This document shows positions 1-10,179 of a DNA stretch of 64,000 nt, one piece after another; position 1 is the first letter of the stretch, and every line of letters starts with the position of its first letter. The stretch is taken from NCBI GenBank assembly GCA_009760855.2, contig WPIO01000003.1, forward strand, positions 11,584,001 through 11,648,000. Reading direction: 5' to 3'. The position numbers were made by a program, and so were the translations under genes. The notes beneath the pieces are model-generated. The model worked only from the letters and a program-made list of their open reading frames with translations, had not been told where the DNA came from and did no database searches. Origin of the DNA: Cristatella mucedo. Lineage: Eukaryota > Bryozoa > Phylactolaemata > Cristatellidae.

Positions 1-145
1 AGAAGTGAAAGCCTAGGTTGTGAATGGCGATCACATTGGCAGGAGGGAGAGTATAAACTGTGAAAAGAATGGAACCAAGCAGAGATCTCTGCGGTACCCC
101 ATATTTCAGAGGTTCCTTTGATGATCTTTTTGACTCAGCTGTGCT
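1..145 (-). mobile_element. LINE-B fragment (CR1/L2/Rex1-type), edge of window
   Basis: On the minus strand this matches the RT palm region of the LINE-B copies near 51.43-51.60 kb and 60.05-60.11 kb: the same string AGAAGTGAAAGCCTAG followed by the AGGGAGAGT block. It is cut by the window start and has no open frame. Confidence 0.7.
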
Positions 146-195
146 TCTCACTTTTTCTTGGTTGCATGAGATGAAATCTGTTGGCTGCTGCATGC
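130..195 (+). mobile_element. LINE-A 3' remnant
   Basis: Degenerate match to the end of the LINE-A coding region seen at 7808-7865 (both share TCTGTTGGCTRCTG after a C/T-rich stretch). It is a short, non-coding relic abutting the LINE-B fragment. Confidence 0.45.
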
Positions 196-600
196 TCATC
201 AAAAGTCACTTATTTTTTCTTTTCACTACAGAAAGCTGTCCTGAGGAAGTCACTTGGTCCCGTTCACTTTGTGGAGGTACAGACAGAGAGAGCTACGCCT
301 AAGAAGCTCCACAGCGCTTACAAAAGATCAAGATTCATGGTGCATCGACTTCCTGACAAAATGTATCGTAATCATTCGCATAGTGTTTGTTGGCAGCAAA
401 ATATGTAGCTGTTTCTTTTTTCAAGGTAAAATCATTTGCACATCGTGTAAGCACTTATTATGCACCCAACGACATAAACGAGACTTAATTAGAACACAAA
501 AACCAACCCGATCTTTCGAGCATTCGCATAGTTTCCGCTTTAACTCGTGCTTCTACAACTCGAATTGTGAATTGTCCTCATCCAGTTATGAATAGTCCTT
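196..600. other. No gene recognised
   Basis: Three short overlapping plus-strand frames with no family resemblance and no consistent splice signals. I see only unique-looking sequence leading into the hairpin at 616. Confidence 0.4.
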
Positions 601-615
601 ATCCATAAAAACTAT

Positions 616-634
616 CCGTGGTAACTGATACTGG

Positions 635-714
<80 letters not shown>

Positions 715-733
715 CCAGTGTCAGTTACCACGG
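616..733. repeat. Hairpin with (AT)n loop, 24-bp arms
   Basis: The arm at 616-639 (CCGTGGTAACTGATACTGGA, then TAAT) is the reverse complement of 710-733 with a single mismatch. About 70 bp of pure (AT)n lies between them, so the whole unit can fold. It resembles a tiny foldback or MITE whose centre expanded as a microsatellite. Confidence 0.85.
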
Positions 734-761
734 AGAATTTTCGGCAGCGGGGCAGGGCGAA

Positions 762-856
762 GGGTCTCGTGGAGTGGCACGTGGAGCAATGCGATAGGGT
801 GTCGTCAATAATGATGGTTACTCTCGCATTGCTCCACGTGCCACTCCACGAGACCC
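762..856. repeat. Hairpin with 33-bp perfect arms
   Basis: Positions 762-794 and 824-856 are perfect reverse complements (33 of 33), separated by a 29-bp loop. An imperfect extension follows outside (GGCAGGG at 751 against CCCTGCC at about 861). The arms are GC-rich, unlike the AT-rich hairpin 28 bp upstream. They lie at the head of the R2/NeSL-like remnant and could be part of its 5' end. Confidence 0.9.
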
Positions 857-959
857 CTCTCCCTGCCCGGGTGCCGACGCCCGCCGCCTCATCTGTACCT
901 GTACCTTAGCCTACGAGACAGCTGTCTCCGACTCCTACTGACGATCCACGTTCGCCACG

Positions 960-2585
960 CGAGTTCGTCGAGCTATGGCTGCCCCGTGTACAGGAAAGCT
1001 TGCGGGCAAGCGACTTTCTGGCCTCCGTCCGCCTAAGCAAGGACTGGCTGTCGTTTGCCCGATGCCTGGATCATGAGCGAAGGCATCGCCGAACTCGTTC
1101 AGAGCCTCCGCTGTCTCAGCCGGAACAAACGGCTCTGTTTCGCGGCCACGGGACACGAAGTTCGCCTCTCACCTACAATGCCTCTACGTCCAACCCCACC
1201 GGTGCCGTCCGAGAGATCCTTCTGGCAGCGCCGACGTACTTGAACGGTGCCACTCACAATCGAAGACCGAGTCGCAGGCCTGGCCTGTAGACAATGACTG
1301 TCTGTGAACTCTACTCACCCGGACCATCCCTTCTTACCCGGCTCAGCAGACCAGCCTGATGGAGGACGCGCCTTCCGCCTTCGAAGAGCCCAAAACACGC
1401 CTCCGAGAGCCAACCCCCTGGAAGACAGTCACTTGCGCCTCGTCGATCCAGAGTGAAAGCTCATTGTATGCATTATGAACGGATGCCTCGATTTCGGGGA
1501 CGTCCCTTCCAAGTGATAAACGGGTTTAACGATCCTTAACCACAAGAAGGGCGACCCAAGCCTACCCGCTAATTTTCACCCCATTAGTTCTTCCCTACGC
1601 TATACAAGCTGCTCTTGGGCAGCCTGGCCGCCAGGGTGAGCAAACTTGCGGGTGGCTGCAGGCTGCTGTCACCGCTGCAAAAGGGCTTTTTCCGGGTGTG
1701 GAGGGCTACCTAGAGCAGTCCTCCCTTTGACGATGTCAGAGATCAACAGAGCGCTGGCTTTGTGTACTCAGCTTTCCTCGACCAGCAGAACGCCTTCTGC
1801 AGCATCCGACATGTCTCCCTGCTTCGAGTGCTTCGCCATGCCGGAGTGGATGAGAGCTTCTGCAGGTTCGTCGAGCGCTTCTATGACGGCTCGCTCCTGG
1901 AGCTTCGGGTTCTTCTCTCATCGCTGGTGGCGTTTCCTACGACTGCCGGCGTCCGGCAGGGTGACTCTCCGACCCTCTTTGATCTGGTGATGGAACCGGT
2001 TGTCTGACTCGCTGCCAGCATGCATGAGTCCTGCCTCCAGCTTGGCGGAACCTCCTTGTCAGTTTGGCTTGGCGGATAACCTCGCCTTGTTCTCAGGCAC
2101 GTCTTTTGGTATGCAGGTCCTGGAGTCTGCCACTGAACAAGCTGCGTCGACCCTGGGCGTGCAGTGCCGGCCGGCGAAGTGCTATGTCGTCGCCCGCAAG
2201 GGTGCAAATACCGTGCCCGCCTCAAACACCTTGCACTACAGGTGACCTCCCGCTTGCCGGCGGTCTGGCTCTCAAGCCGGACCTGGTCATCGGCAACGGC
2301 ACCAATTTGGTAACTATTGATTTGACGGTTCCTGTTCTGCGGCAGCGATGAAGCTCTTACTATGGCAGCCCAGAACTAGACCAATAAATATGCAGCCATT
2401 GCCCGGTCTTTCCTGACCGCTGACTACCGAAGCTTGCCTGGCTGACCTCGGCATCCCACGCGCGGAGAGAAAGGCACTGCATCTCGGACGCCATTACCGA
2501 CTCGAAAGCCGTGGAGTCCCCGTTCCTAAACCCGAAGGCACGAGTAGCATCCGCGACCCCGGCAGAAAAGGGCACCGCCGGCTAA
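960..2585 (+). pseudogene. Degenerate non-LTR retrotransposon with RT and restriction-like endonuclease (R2/NeSL-like)
   Basis: The coding region of a site-specific type LINE is broken into several frames. At 1762-2007 the RT palm reads FLDQQNAF...IRHVSLLRVLRHAGV, then AGVRQGDSP and LFDLVMEPV, typical of the R2/NeSL/R4 lineage. At about 2062-2100, in another frame, the catalytic box reads LADNLALF, where active elements have an F/Y-ADD core. At about 2271-2332, in a third frame, LALKPDLVIGNG...TIDLTVP matches the PD-(x)n-D core of the C-terminal restriction-like endonuclease. A final conserved-looking stretch (ALHLGRHYRLES) lies near 2475-2515. The region is markedly GC-richer than its surroundings. 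The frameshifts and the altered ADD box mean it cannot work. RT-plus-RLE architecture is family knowledge; the exact clade is inferred. Confidence 0.75.
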
Positions 2586-2628
2586 TGTTTATATACAAGT
2601 TAATAAATTTCAATAAATCCTTGCGTGC

Positions 2629-2655
2629 AAATATATATATATATATATATATATA
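2629..2655. repeat. (AT)n microsatellite
   Basis: About 26 bp of uninterrupted AT dinucleotides just past the end of the RT/RLE remnant. Confidence 0.9.
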
Positions 2656-2784
2656 ACCAATCGAGGCTCTTTTTTCAACTTATGTAAAATGCCTTGAATT
2701 AGATCTAGCTTTCTTTGTTTGTTAGGTTAATATGTCAATCACATCTTTTTTCAGCATCGAAGGCCCTGGTGGCCTCGCATGATT

Positions 2785-2967
2785 GGTGAGCCGTGGTGGC
2801 ACACTAGGTAAGGCGGTTGCTTTCATGACCTCGGTCCCGAGGTCGTGGGTTTGATTCCTGCGGTTAGCGATCCTTTATCGCCACTGCAAGCGGTGGTGAT
2901 AGCCGTGAAGGCTCTTCTGTCGCTATACAAAAAGAGGCTGTTTAATCAGCTAGGATTTATTTATTTA
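2785..2967 (+). mobile_element. tRNA-derived SINE
   Basis: The head contains an A-box-like GGCACACTAGGTAAGG and a B-box-like GTGGGTTTGATTCC at tRNA spacing. The body has the recurring hairpin TATCGCC..GGTGGTGATAGCCG, then CTTCTGTCGCTATAC, GAGGCTGTTTAATCAGCTA and a (TTTA)n tail. Other copies occur on both strands across the window. Confidence 0.8.
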
Positions 2968-3546
2968 TGGAGCCAGACTGACTGGCTGCGTGCCGTAGAA
3001 GCCAGAATAGCCTCATTCTAAGATGGCTGCCGCTGTGCTGACATCTCCGTAGCTGCCCGGACTGCAAGCTTCCAATTGAATGGGGAGGGGCTCGCTAAAG
3101 AAGGTTGTCACCGCAAAAGATGCGCTTGAGCGAGCGCAGAAGCCCAGTCGTGCCAAATCAACCAGACCTTAGAGTTTGAACATCCTCAAGCCTTTCTTCC
3201 TATGGCCTTGAAATTCGACGACATGGCTCGTCGCTAAATGGATTTAAAGCTAGGCTTATCAAATTCCAAAGCTAAAGCATCCTCACGGACCGAGCGGATC
3301 ATCGGTGTCTAATCGCGAGATGATTTCAGCATCTCGCCAAGACCGTTACAAACAGAATATCCGCTCTATAAACGCGGCAAAACTTGGTCAATAAAAGGAA
3401 ACTGTATTTGAAATTAGTGTTTTGAGTAGCCGTGCACACGTTTCGGACAGTAAGCCGACGCTTATATACCGGTATGCCCCAACAATATCGTCAATGTCAT
3501 CCAGAGCGCACAGCCCTGCTACTCTTGAATCCGAATGCATAGGTCG
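2968..3546. other. Spacer between SINE and DXO-like gene, no gene seen
   Basis: No open frame, repeat family or RNA gene recognised. This is the 3' flank of the minus-strand DXO-like gene. A clear minus-strand AATAAA is absent close to its stop. Confidence 0.5.
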
Positions 3547-4590
3547 CTAAGCCGTCCTGAAGCGAATGGCCTGCGCGGCTGGCAGCTCCGTAACATTTAA
3601 CTGACGTTCGAAATGCGAAATCTCGAATACATGCAAGCGCTCACCCGAGTCCGGAGACACGATTTCCTTTATGCATGTGAGAAGTGTGTCGAGAAAACTA
3701 AACATGGCTGCGGGCCTCCAGTCTTCAAACCCAGATCCATTCCAAGCTATGCCTGTCCTATGTCTTGTGTCGTAACAGCTCCTTAGGTTTACGAAGCCCC
3801 TGAAGTTTCGAAAGCCACAATTAATCTTCGAAAAGCCCAATAGGTAGGCACGCGTCCACCAATTAATCATTTCATACGTATAAAAGTTTCTTAGAATGTA
3901 ATCATTCCTTAAGCTTCTATAGGTATTGGAATCAATATAGTGCGACGTGTTACCACCGGTTTCAGTGTGATCTGTGTCACCGGCGTAGCCGTCGATTTCA
4001 GTACATATCAGCAGCGAATGACTCTTCATTTTTCTGTGTATAACACTGTAAAATGCTCTCTTAAAATAGTCAGTCGTCATGAAATAGCTTACCAAGTATG
4101 ACATTAGGTCCTGTTGTGAGTATATATGGTCAGGCGGTGGTCTTTGGCTTAAGAATATTTTACCGAATTTAAACCAAGCCAGTATAGTCCGCGTTGGTGA
4201 AAAGAAAGTATCGTATGCGGAGCACGCCATCACTTCGAGAACGTTTCCCAAGCACACGAAATCCGACGGGTACTGGCTAAGCTCTCTATTTTTTTCGCTG
4301 TACTTGAATACCTTTTCCGAAACGGGGGGGCCGACTAACCGTCGGAGCATTGACCTGTCGTGCCTACACCGCCTACATTTCCTGTCACCATCGGTCGAGA
4401 AGTAGTCTACCTCCCACGCTGGCGAAAAGTCAGCGGGTCTGACTTTATTAACGACTAGCAGCTCCTGCTTCTTTCTCTGAGAATTTCGCTTCAGCAGAAC
4501 TCGAAAATGCCAATCTGGACCATCGTTCCAGAATGGTGGATGATTCATGTTGGATCGCTCGTGTTTAGTTTCTGGCTTTAGCAGTGGCAT
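3547..4590 (-). CDS. DXO/RAI1-family protein, probable pseudoenzyme
   Basis: An uninterrupted 347-codon frame, against about 396 residues for human DXO. DXO/RAI1 proteins remove incompletely capped or NAD-capped 5' ends from RNA. Family landmarks run in order: EVDYFSTDGDR (60-70), DRSMLRRLVGPP (78-89), PSDFVC (108-113), TRTILAWFKFGKIFLSQ (133-149), HSLLICTEID (191-200), RNFYTYEMINWWTRAY (234-249), CGFRNFRGFV (258-267) and WRPAAMFSFLDTLL (291-304). The E-x-D pair of the EID motif is kept. Other active-site motifs are not: DFVC is followed by LGN where DXO has W-R-G, the G-x-x-x-E segment reads YLVSYFM, the E-L-K motif aligns with IDS, and WWAQ is WWTR. The start is the first Met after an in-frame TGA. 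A splice-acceptor-like TATTGCAG ends at 4615, so a 5' UTR intron is possible. Family assignment is strong; loss of catalysis is inferred. Confidence 0.8.
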   Translation of the reverse strand: MPLLKPETKHERSNMNHPPFWNDGPDWHFRVLLKRNSQRKKQELLVVNKVRPADFSPAWEVDYFSTDGDRKCRRCRHDRSMLRRLVGPPVSEKVFKYSEKNRELSQYPSDFVCLGNVLEVMACSAYDTFFSPTRTILAWFKFGKIFLSQRPPPDHIYSQQDLMSYLVSYFMTTDYFKRAFYSVIHRKMKSHSLLICTEIDGYAGDTDHTETGGNTSHYIDSNTYRSLRNDYILRNFYTYEMINWWTRAYLLGFSKINCGFRNFRGFVNLRSCYDTRHRTGIAWNGSGFEDWRPAAMFSFLDTLLTCIKEIVSPDSGERLHVFEISHFERQLNVTELPAAQAIRFRTA

Positions 4591-4614
4591 AATTTTGCCT
4601 GCTCTTCACCGGCC

Positions 4615-4622
4615 CTGCAATA
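4615..4622 (-). promoter_or_regulatory. Possible splice acceptor in 5' UTR of the DXO-like gene
   Basis: The minus strand reads TATTGCAG followed by GGCCGG 24 bp before the ATG. It would place a non-coding first exon upstream of the otherwise intronless coding frame. Confidence 0.4.
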
Positions 4623-5030
4623 CAGAAATATATGAATCCGTCCATCCATTCCTCCTATCTTGGCCTTAAAATGACCTTTCCTTGTTTAAGATAGTCTCAT
4701 TTTGTTGCATTAACCTTTGCGACAAAGGAAATTCAAACCTCAATACGTACGGAACATAGGGTTGAAATTATTCTTAGGAAACGTATACCGATTATTATTG
4801 TAATGCCTATTCGCCATCGGCTTTGTCTGCTGCATACGAAGCCCTTCAGCTGCTGTTGCTAGGAAAAGCAATAGAGTGGTATGGATATAATTAGACCCAA
4901 ATGTTCAACCAATCAAGCTTAAACTTAGACCAGCACATATAGAATTAATTTCTAAATTAAATGAAATTGCAGCAGTTCAATGAGCTATGACAAATTATTA
5001 GAGATCAATTTTCAAGATGCAGTATGATAA
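4623..5030. other. 5' flank of DXO-like gene, nothing recognised
   Basis: AT-rich sequence with no open frame and no repeat family that I recognise. A promoter for the minus-strand gene would lie here, but I cannot point to a TATA box with confidence. Confidence 0.4.
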
Positions 5031-5034
5031 GAGC

Positions 5035-5215
5035 CGTTCTGGTTTGGCCCAGTGGCTAGATTCTAATGAACCCAGGTCATGGGCTCAAACCATGCGAGTT
5101 ACATGAGGATCAAGGGAAATATTAAGAACTCTCATGGTGCTATACAATGGCATGCGCATGAAAATCCTAAAATTCATTCAAGCAAAGATTGTGAACCAGT
5201 TAGATCCTAACCAGT
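5035..5215 (+). mobile_element. tRNA-like SINE, diverged
   Basis: A-box-like TTGGCCCAGTGGCTAG at about 5044 and B-box-like GGGCTCAAACC at about 5089 at tRNA spacing. A body ending GAACCAGTTAGATCC follows. It is diverged from the 2.8 kb copy. Confidence 0.55.
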
Positions 5216-5565
5216 TAGTTCGCTGACCCTTTGGTCGGAGCTTATCTGAAACGTGCCCGCACACAGAGCAAATAAGTTAGGAGCACACAGAGCAACCAAC
5301 TTAGGCCTCACTGTACGCCTTCCGGTCTTGATGTACGCGTCAAGTAGTTGAGAAATACACGGCGGCGTCACAACGAGCAGCGATCTGATGAATGGACTTC
5401 CTCGTAAACGTGGCGAACTGCCTCCTAACGAGGTATGCTATGTGACTTTGCATCTAGCTGTGAAAGCAGCTGTGGGCGACAGATTCGAAATCTCTTTCAA
5501 GGAGGAATGTGGCGGACTTAGCACTAGAAACACCACCAAGAGAGCTTTGTAATAAATAACTAATA

Positions 5566-5715
5566 TTAGCTGATTTAAAAGCCTCTTTTATATTGCAGCG
5601 AAGGAGCCCTAACGGCTCTCACTACCACTTGTAGGTGGCAATAAAGGATCGCCCGCTGCAAGAGTTGAATGCACCTCCTCGGTCGTTAAGAGTAAGCACC
5701 TTTCCTCACGAGCTT
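5566..5715 (-). mobile_element. tRNA-derived SINE
   Basis: Minus-strand copy: AGCTGATTTAAAAGCCTC at the 3' end, then the CGGCTCTCACTACCACTTG..GGTGGCAATAAAGGATCGCC body hairpin and a decayed B-box region. Confidence 0.7.
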
Positions 5716-5962
5716 TCATCCTAAAGGTCTTGAGATATCCCAGCATGCGGGTTAAAAGTTAAACCTCTGTAAGAAGAGGCGTTAATCACACAACCGCTTG
5801 TACCTTGGGCGATAGTCCTGTTTCTGAAAAACGCGGCCAATTATTGGCACTGCAGAAGCCTACTCGCTACGGACGTGAGCGCTTGCATCACACCTGCGTG
5901 TCTCTTGGTAGCTAAATTATTTTGTTTGCCATTTATTTAATCCATTGAGTATTGAATAAATT

Positions 5963-5971
5963 ATATATATG

Positions 5972-6006
<35 letters not shown>
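5963..6006. repeat. (AT)n then (GT)n microsatellite
   Basis: Compound AT/GT dinucleotide array. Confidence 0.9.
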
Positions 6007-6040
6007 TAATTCAGCGTGCGGTATCCTATATAAAGCTCAG

Positions 6041-6154
<114 letters not shown>

Positions 6155-6394
6155 TTCAATTTTCCTGCAGTTTTTTTTCAGGCGCTTGCCATTGTGTCTC
6201 AGAGTGCTGAGTGATCTGACTGTCGTCCTTGCGACGAAGGTGCTGAGACCGCCACTCGCGTAGGAGTTGGGATTATTGGACAAAGGGGTGCTTTTTGAAA
6301 TACCGCTCACTCCTAGTCTCGTCTCAAAATCCTCATGTTAAAGCTTATTTCTTAGCAAGTTGGCAGAAGATAGATAGAGGCAGCCAATAGCAGC

Positions 6395-6560
6395 ATCGTC
6401 TAGCCAGCTGTGACGGGTCAGCGAATCTTCCCTGCAACCTTGGGTTCTGCTTACGAGTAGCTACAAACGCACTGTTACACCCAGGTCGTAGGTTCGAGTG
6501 ATGCTGCAGGCAATTATTTTTTACGCTGCAACTGAAAGCGTGAGACACTAAAGCTCGTCT
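6395..6560 (+). mobile_element. Possible decayed tRNA-like SINE
   Basis: GGTCGTAGGTTCGAGTGATG at about 6483 resembles the SINE B-box region. The remaining body is poorly conserved. Confidence 0.35.
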
Positions 6561-7300
6561 GGTGCAACATAAATTAGCATGTTAGAGTACTTCCTGTACT
6601 TGTGCAGTAGACCTAATTTAAAAAGTGTGCTTCTGCATGCATTCAAAGCCACATTTTTTACTGGTATCAATAATTTAATAGCTATGCTAAAAATGCGGCT
6701 GGTTCTACGCCTACTGAATCTGCCCCAAGCACCTCGGTTGAATTAACGCCTCTGGTCTTCCCGGAAACATGGTTTCTAGTAGATGCCATTGTGTAATAGT
6801 AAACGCATACTTCTTCGGACGTATTTGTGAGGCAGGACTCGCGGCACTTTCCTGCTCACTTGCTGCCGAGCCAAGCGTTTGCGCTTGAGAGCAAGTGGGC
6901 AGCAAGGGAGCCTGCCTCTCAATGTCCTTTAATGCTCAATGGTCCTCTAATAATTATCTACCACTTTCCGTGCGCATTACAAATTAGCAAGCACACTATT
7001 ACGCACGGCTCAAATAAAGATCAAACCTAAGGATACCAGCAGCGGAAAGCATAAAGTAAATGACCTCTATCAATTCAACTTAACAGTTCGAACGGCAATA
7101 ATGCCAATACGCATGGTGCAGCTGGCGAACTCACCCTTACAATGACGAAATTTGGAATGAGACGGACAGGAAGAGCAGCAATATATATATACGTACTTGC
7201 GCGTGTACAAGCCTAGTGTACGTATTTGCATCTAAACATGCAAGAATATTTAAAATATATCTAGTTAAATAGATTAAATTAGGTTCGCAGAAGAAGCGAA
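6561..7300. other. No gene recognised
   Basis: Short frames on both strands without family resemblance, and a short AT array near 7180-7192. Confidence 0.4.
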
Positions 7301-7309
7301 CGTCTACCT

Positions 7310-7515
7310 GTGTGTTTTAAGAGTCGCGGGCGGGTCGCTGCTTTGTTCCGCACAACGAGGAAGTTTGTTTCTCCCCCGTGGTTTCGTTTAATTGACGGCA
7401 CGCTCCCGATCGTTGTACGAGTGGGCTGCGACACTCGATGTGGTACGCGGTCGGAACGCGCTATTAGTGATCGTTGTGATGTGACAAGGGAGGCGCTGCA
7501 CACCCCACAAGACCC
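7310..7515. other. GC-richer unassigned stretch
   Basis: Both strands stay open for about 80 codons here, but I recognise no motif. The plus frame runs straight into the LINE-A fragment, so this may be flank or a diverged part of that insertion. Confidence 0.3.
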
Positions 7516-7970
7516 GCCACGGCTTGGCTCCTTCATACCTAGCTGAACTGCTGCATCAGTTTCAGCCTTTTCGCGCCCTCAGGTCCTGTGTGGACAATAA
7601 ATTAGCTGTCCCATTCCTCCGCTTAAAGACAGTTGGCGACAGAAGCTTTAGCTCTGCAGGTCCTAGACTGTGGAACTCGCTTTCACAGTTCTTGCGCAAC
7701 GACATCTACTCTCCAACTGCCGACTATGGCTATGGCACATCTTTTTCAGCGGTCCTGAACTGCTACTTCTTTGCTACTCACTACCTCAACTGCTCTCCTA
7801 ACTCTGCTATGCTTCCCACTTTCTCTTTGTTGCGTTAGACGAAGTCTGTTGGCTACTGAATGCGTACCGAAAGCCTCTTAGGCTGTGAGTGCGCTATACA
7901 AAACTCTCCTGCGTAACACCCACATGGTCTTTATGACTTTGTGGAGTTACTGACGGAGATACATTACCGG
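7516..7970 (+). mobile_element. LINE-A 5'-truncated copy (RT C-terminus and 3' UTR)
   Basis: The frame at 7524-7838 encodes the LINE-A C-terminus ([49 protein letters not shown]), colinear with the copies at 24.2 and 57.5 kb. A stop follows, then the 3' UTR ending GGAGATACATTAC. Heavy 5' truncation is the normal outcome of aborted target-primed reverse transcription. Confidence 0.85.
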
Positions 7971-8072
7971 TGGGCGAAAGGGGCGATGAGAGTTGTGCTT
8001 CTTCCTGCTCCTGGTGGTGTTGTTCGTCGCCTGGCGTTCCGCGCTGTTCGCGTCGATAACCAAAACTGTATA

Positions 8073-8150
8073 AAAATAATAATACACTTGATAAAGCGCC
8101 CTAAGAGAACACAATCTCTTTCTTGGCGCTTACACTTGCTGCAAGGGAAA
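8073..8150 (-). mobile_element. Solo LINE-B 3' tail
   Basis: Minus-strand copy of the LINE-B terminal stem-loop (CACTTGATAAAGCGCCC...AATCTCTTTC...GGCGCTT) preceded by AATAATA. There is no RT sequence behind it. Confidence 0.7.
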
Positions 8151-8212
8151 GAACCCGGAATCCTTCGCTGTGCCAATTGCCTAAGACTGGACCGCTTGCG
8201 AGGCGCTCGTGC

Positions 8213-8224
8213 CGGTTATAAAAG
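8213..8224 (+). promoter_or_regulatory. TATA-like motif
   Basis: GGTTATAAAAGC followed about 25-30 bp downstream by a GC-rich stretch, a plausible core promoter. No gene is recognised downstream. Confidence 0.25.
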
Positions 8225-8316
8225 CAGTAGGCGCGCACGGCAGAGCCGCAGCGAGATTAGCTCAAGATTATCATCGCCAAAAAAGGTAGTTTCGTACTTC
8301 CCACATTGTTATTAAG

Positions 8317-8615
8317 TGAAATATCTAGTAAATACAGTGCGCCTCACGCGCAGCGCTCCGTAACTGCCCACTTAATTGTCGATCTTTGCCGGCAACGCAA
8401 ATACACCAGATATAGCGCTTCGTCACGCACTATCAATCGCACGCAGCCGAAACCGCTTGCGTAATGGACATTTCGCTTTTTGAAAAGCTTCACTCAATGA
8501 AAATTGCTATTCTGAAGCCCTTCAAATTTCTGTTCTTCCTTTTTTATACCGATAAAGCACGGATTGAATTCTGGTGTCTTAGCAAATAACTAGCTAGTCT
8601 CCCCAATTTTCTTGT
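8317..8615 (+). repeat. Dispersed direct repeat, copy 1
   Basis: About 300 bp aligning with 10180-10465 in the same orientation: GTAAATAYAGTGC, TTAATTRTCGAYCTTTGC, ATACNGATAAAGC..GATTGAATTC and TCTTAGC blocks in the same order. No coding frame is shared, so it is an old unclassified interspersed repeat. Confidence 0.7.
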
Positions 8616-9569
8616 GAACTGGACATTTCGGAGAAGTAGCTGACTCTATACATTTGAAAGAAAACCACAAGTCAACTCTGTAGACTCATAGTTTTCTGCC
8701 TACCTAGTTGACTTGTATTTTTTTCTTATTATAATCAGAGAAGACCTAGGGTATCAGCAGGAGCAAGTCGTATAAGGGTAATAGTCAAAAAATATATTTA
8801 ATGAAATCCCGTCTTACCTCCTTCAATTTTTATTTTGCAACTGATAAGTTGATCACTGAGTTCAAAGCTCTTTGGGTCGATCCCTATGGTTATGCTATGT
8901 TTTCATAAAATGCAGACTATGCTTTCCAACTAAGTACATGCACTGGTTGCAATAAGCTTTGAACTAGAACGATCGCTAATCCAGCAGCCAAAGACACCGC
9001 AGAGCCCCCCCCCCGTACAATGGATCGCGCACCGGCTGCATGCTGCTGATGTGCGCTGACGCGGCCGTCGTCCAAGGGCGTCAGTACATCACAGCGCTCC
9101 GATTACTTACAGGCAGCAGTCCCGTAAGGGGCAGCCAGTTTCATTACTGGCGCCCTCGGAGGAGACGTTAAAGCAATAACTAATGCGAAATTTCTAGCCT
9201 GCTCACCGAAACGCTACAATTGCACAATTTTATGAAGTATTCACCTTGCGCCCTGCCAGCACAGACCGGTCGGCACGGCTTTAGAGACGCTACTTCGCCC
9301 AGGCACGAACACGCCTACCTGACTGCTGCACAGCGAGTCTCATATTGTCAGGTCATTGCTGTGCTGCAACTCTCGTCTATCACAAGAGTTATATGACGAC
9401 ACTTTATCGAAGTCAAGAAAACAACTTACTATTTATTGTCAACAAGTTATGGTATGCGATTAGTGCTCACTTTAGGATAAGGCGAAGCATTCTAGAGACG
9501 CCGGGGTTGAATGCTATTCGCCCACATGCAAAGTCAGTATGACCACTGGGTTGATATGGAAAAATGTTC
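8616..9569. other. No gene recognised
   Basis: Contains a small inverted repeat (ACAAGTCAACT at about 8670 against AGTTGACTTGT at about 8707) and a poly-C run near 9008. No supported gene. Confidence 0.4.
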
Positions 9570-9740
9570 TAGCTGATTTAACAGCCTTTTTTGTATAGCG
9601 ACAGAAGAGCCTCTACGGCTATCACCACCGCTTGCAACGGGGATAAAGGATTGCCCACCGCTGGATTCGAACATACGACCTCGGGGCCGAGATCGTGAAA
9701 AGTAACCGCCGTACCTAGTGAGCCATTGTGGCTCACCGGG
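9570..9740 (-). mobile_element. tRNA-derived SINE
   Basis: A well-preserved minus-strand copy: AGCTGATTTAACAGCC, the GGCTATCACCACCGCTTGCAA body, and the B box as its complement GGATTCGAAC. The head is ACCTAGTGAGCCATTGTGGC. Confidence 0.8.
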
Positions 9741-10179
9741 CTACAATAGGGAAATCTTACTCGGGTGCTTTAGTCATGAATGCGGTTCGTCTAATTCAAT
9801 TTTGGTAATAAAATGCAATGGTATTGTAAAGCCTAACAGCGAGGCTTTTCCTTGATATAAACCCAGAGTTAACTAGTACATCATTACACCTAACGCCTAA
9901 CCGTCGCTGGATGAACTAGAGACCGACTTTGAACTAGAGCGCTGATGGAACGCTATTTTCAAAATGCCTTGTTGGTCTCATTCAAGGCTTGTTGGCGCAA
10001 TCTGGAGAAACTTCGCAAACATTTGCATCAAATTGGCACGAGCTGATAAGGCTTTGAAAGATACTAGCCTTTTTTGGAAGCAGACTCTCTTCTGCATGTC
10101 GAATAACTCAAAAAGACGGGCTTCTTAGCAACCCTTACAAAGAATAATAATTTCGTGCCGCCACATTTATGGAAAGTCA
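9741..10179. other. No gene recognised
   Basis: Unique-looking AT-rich sequence with no coding frame, tRNA-like head or LINE motif. Confidence 0.4.

Noticed and set aside
2785-2870. True tRNA gene
   Set aside because: A and B boxes are present, but no complete cloverleaf is formed and the body and tail recur as a dispersed SINE.
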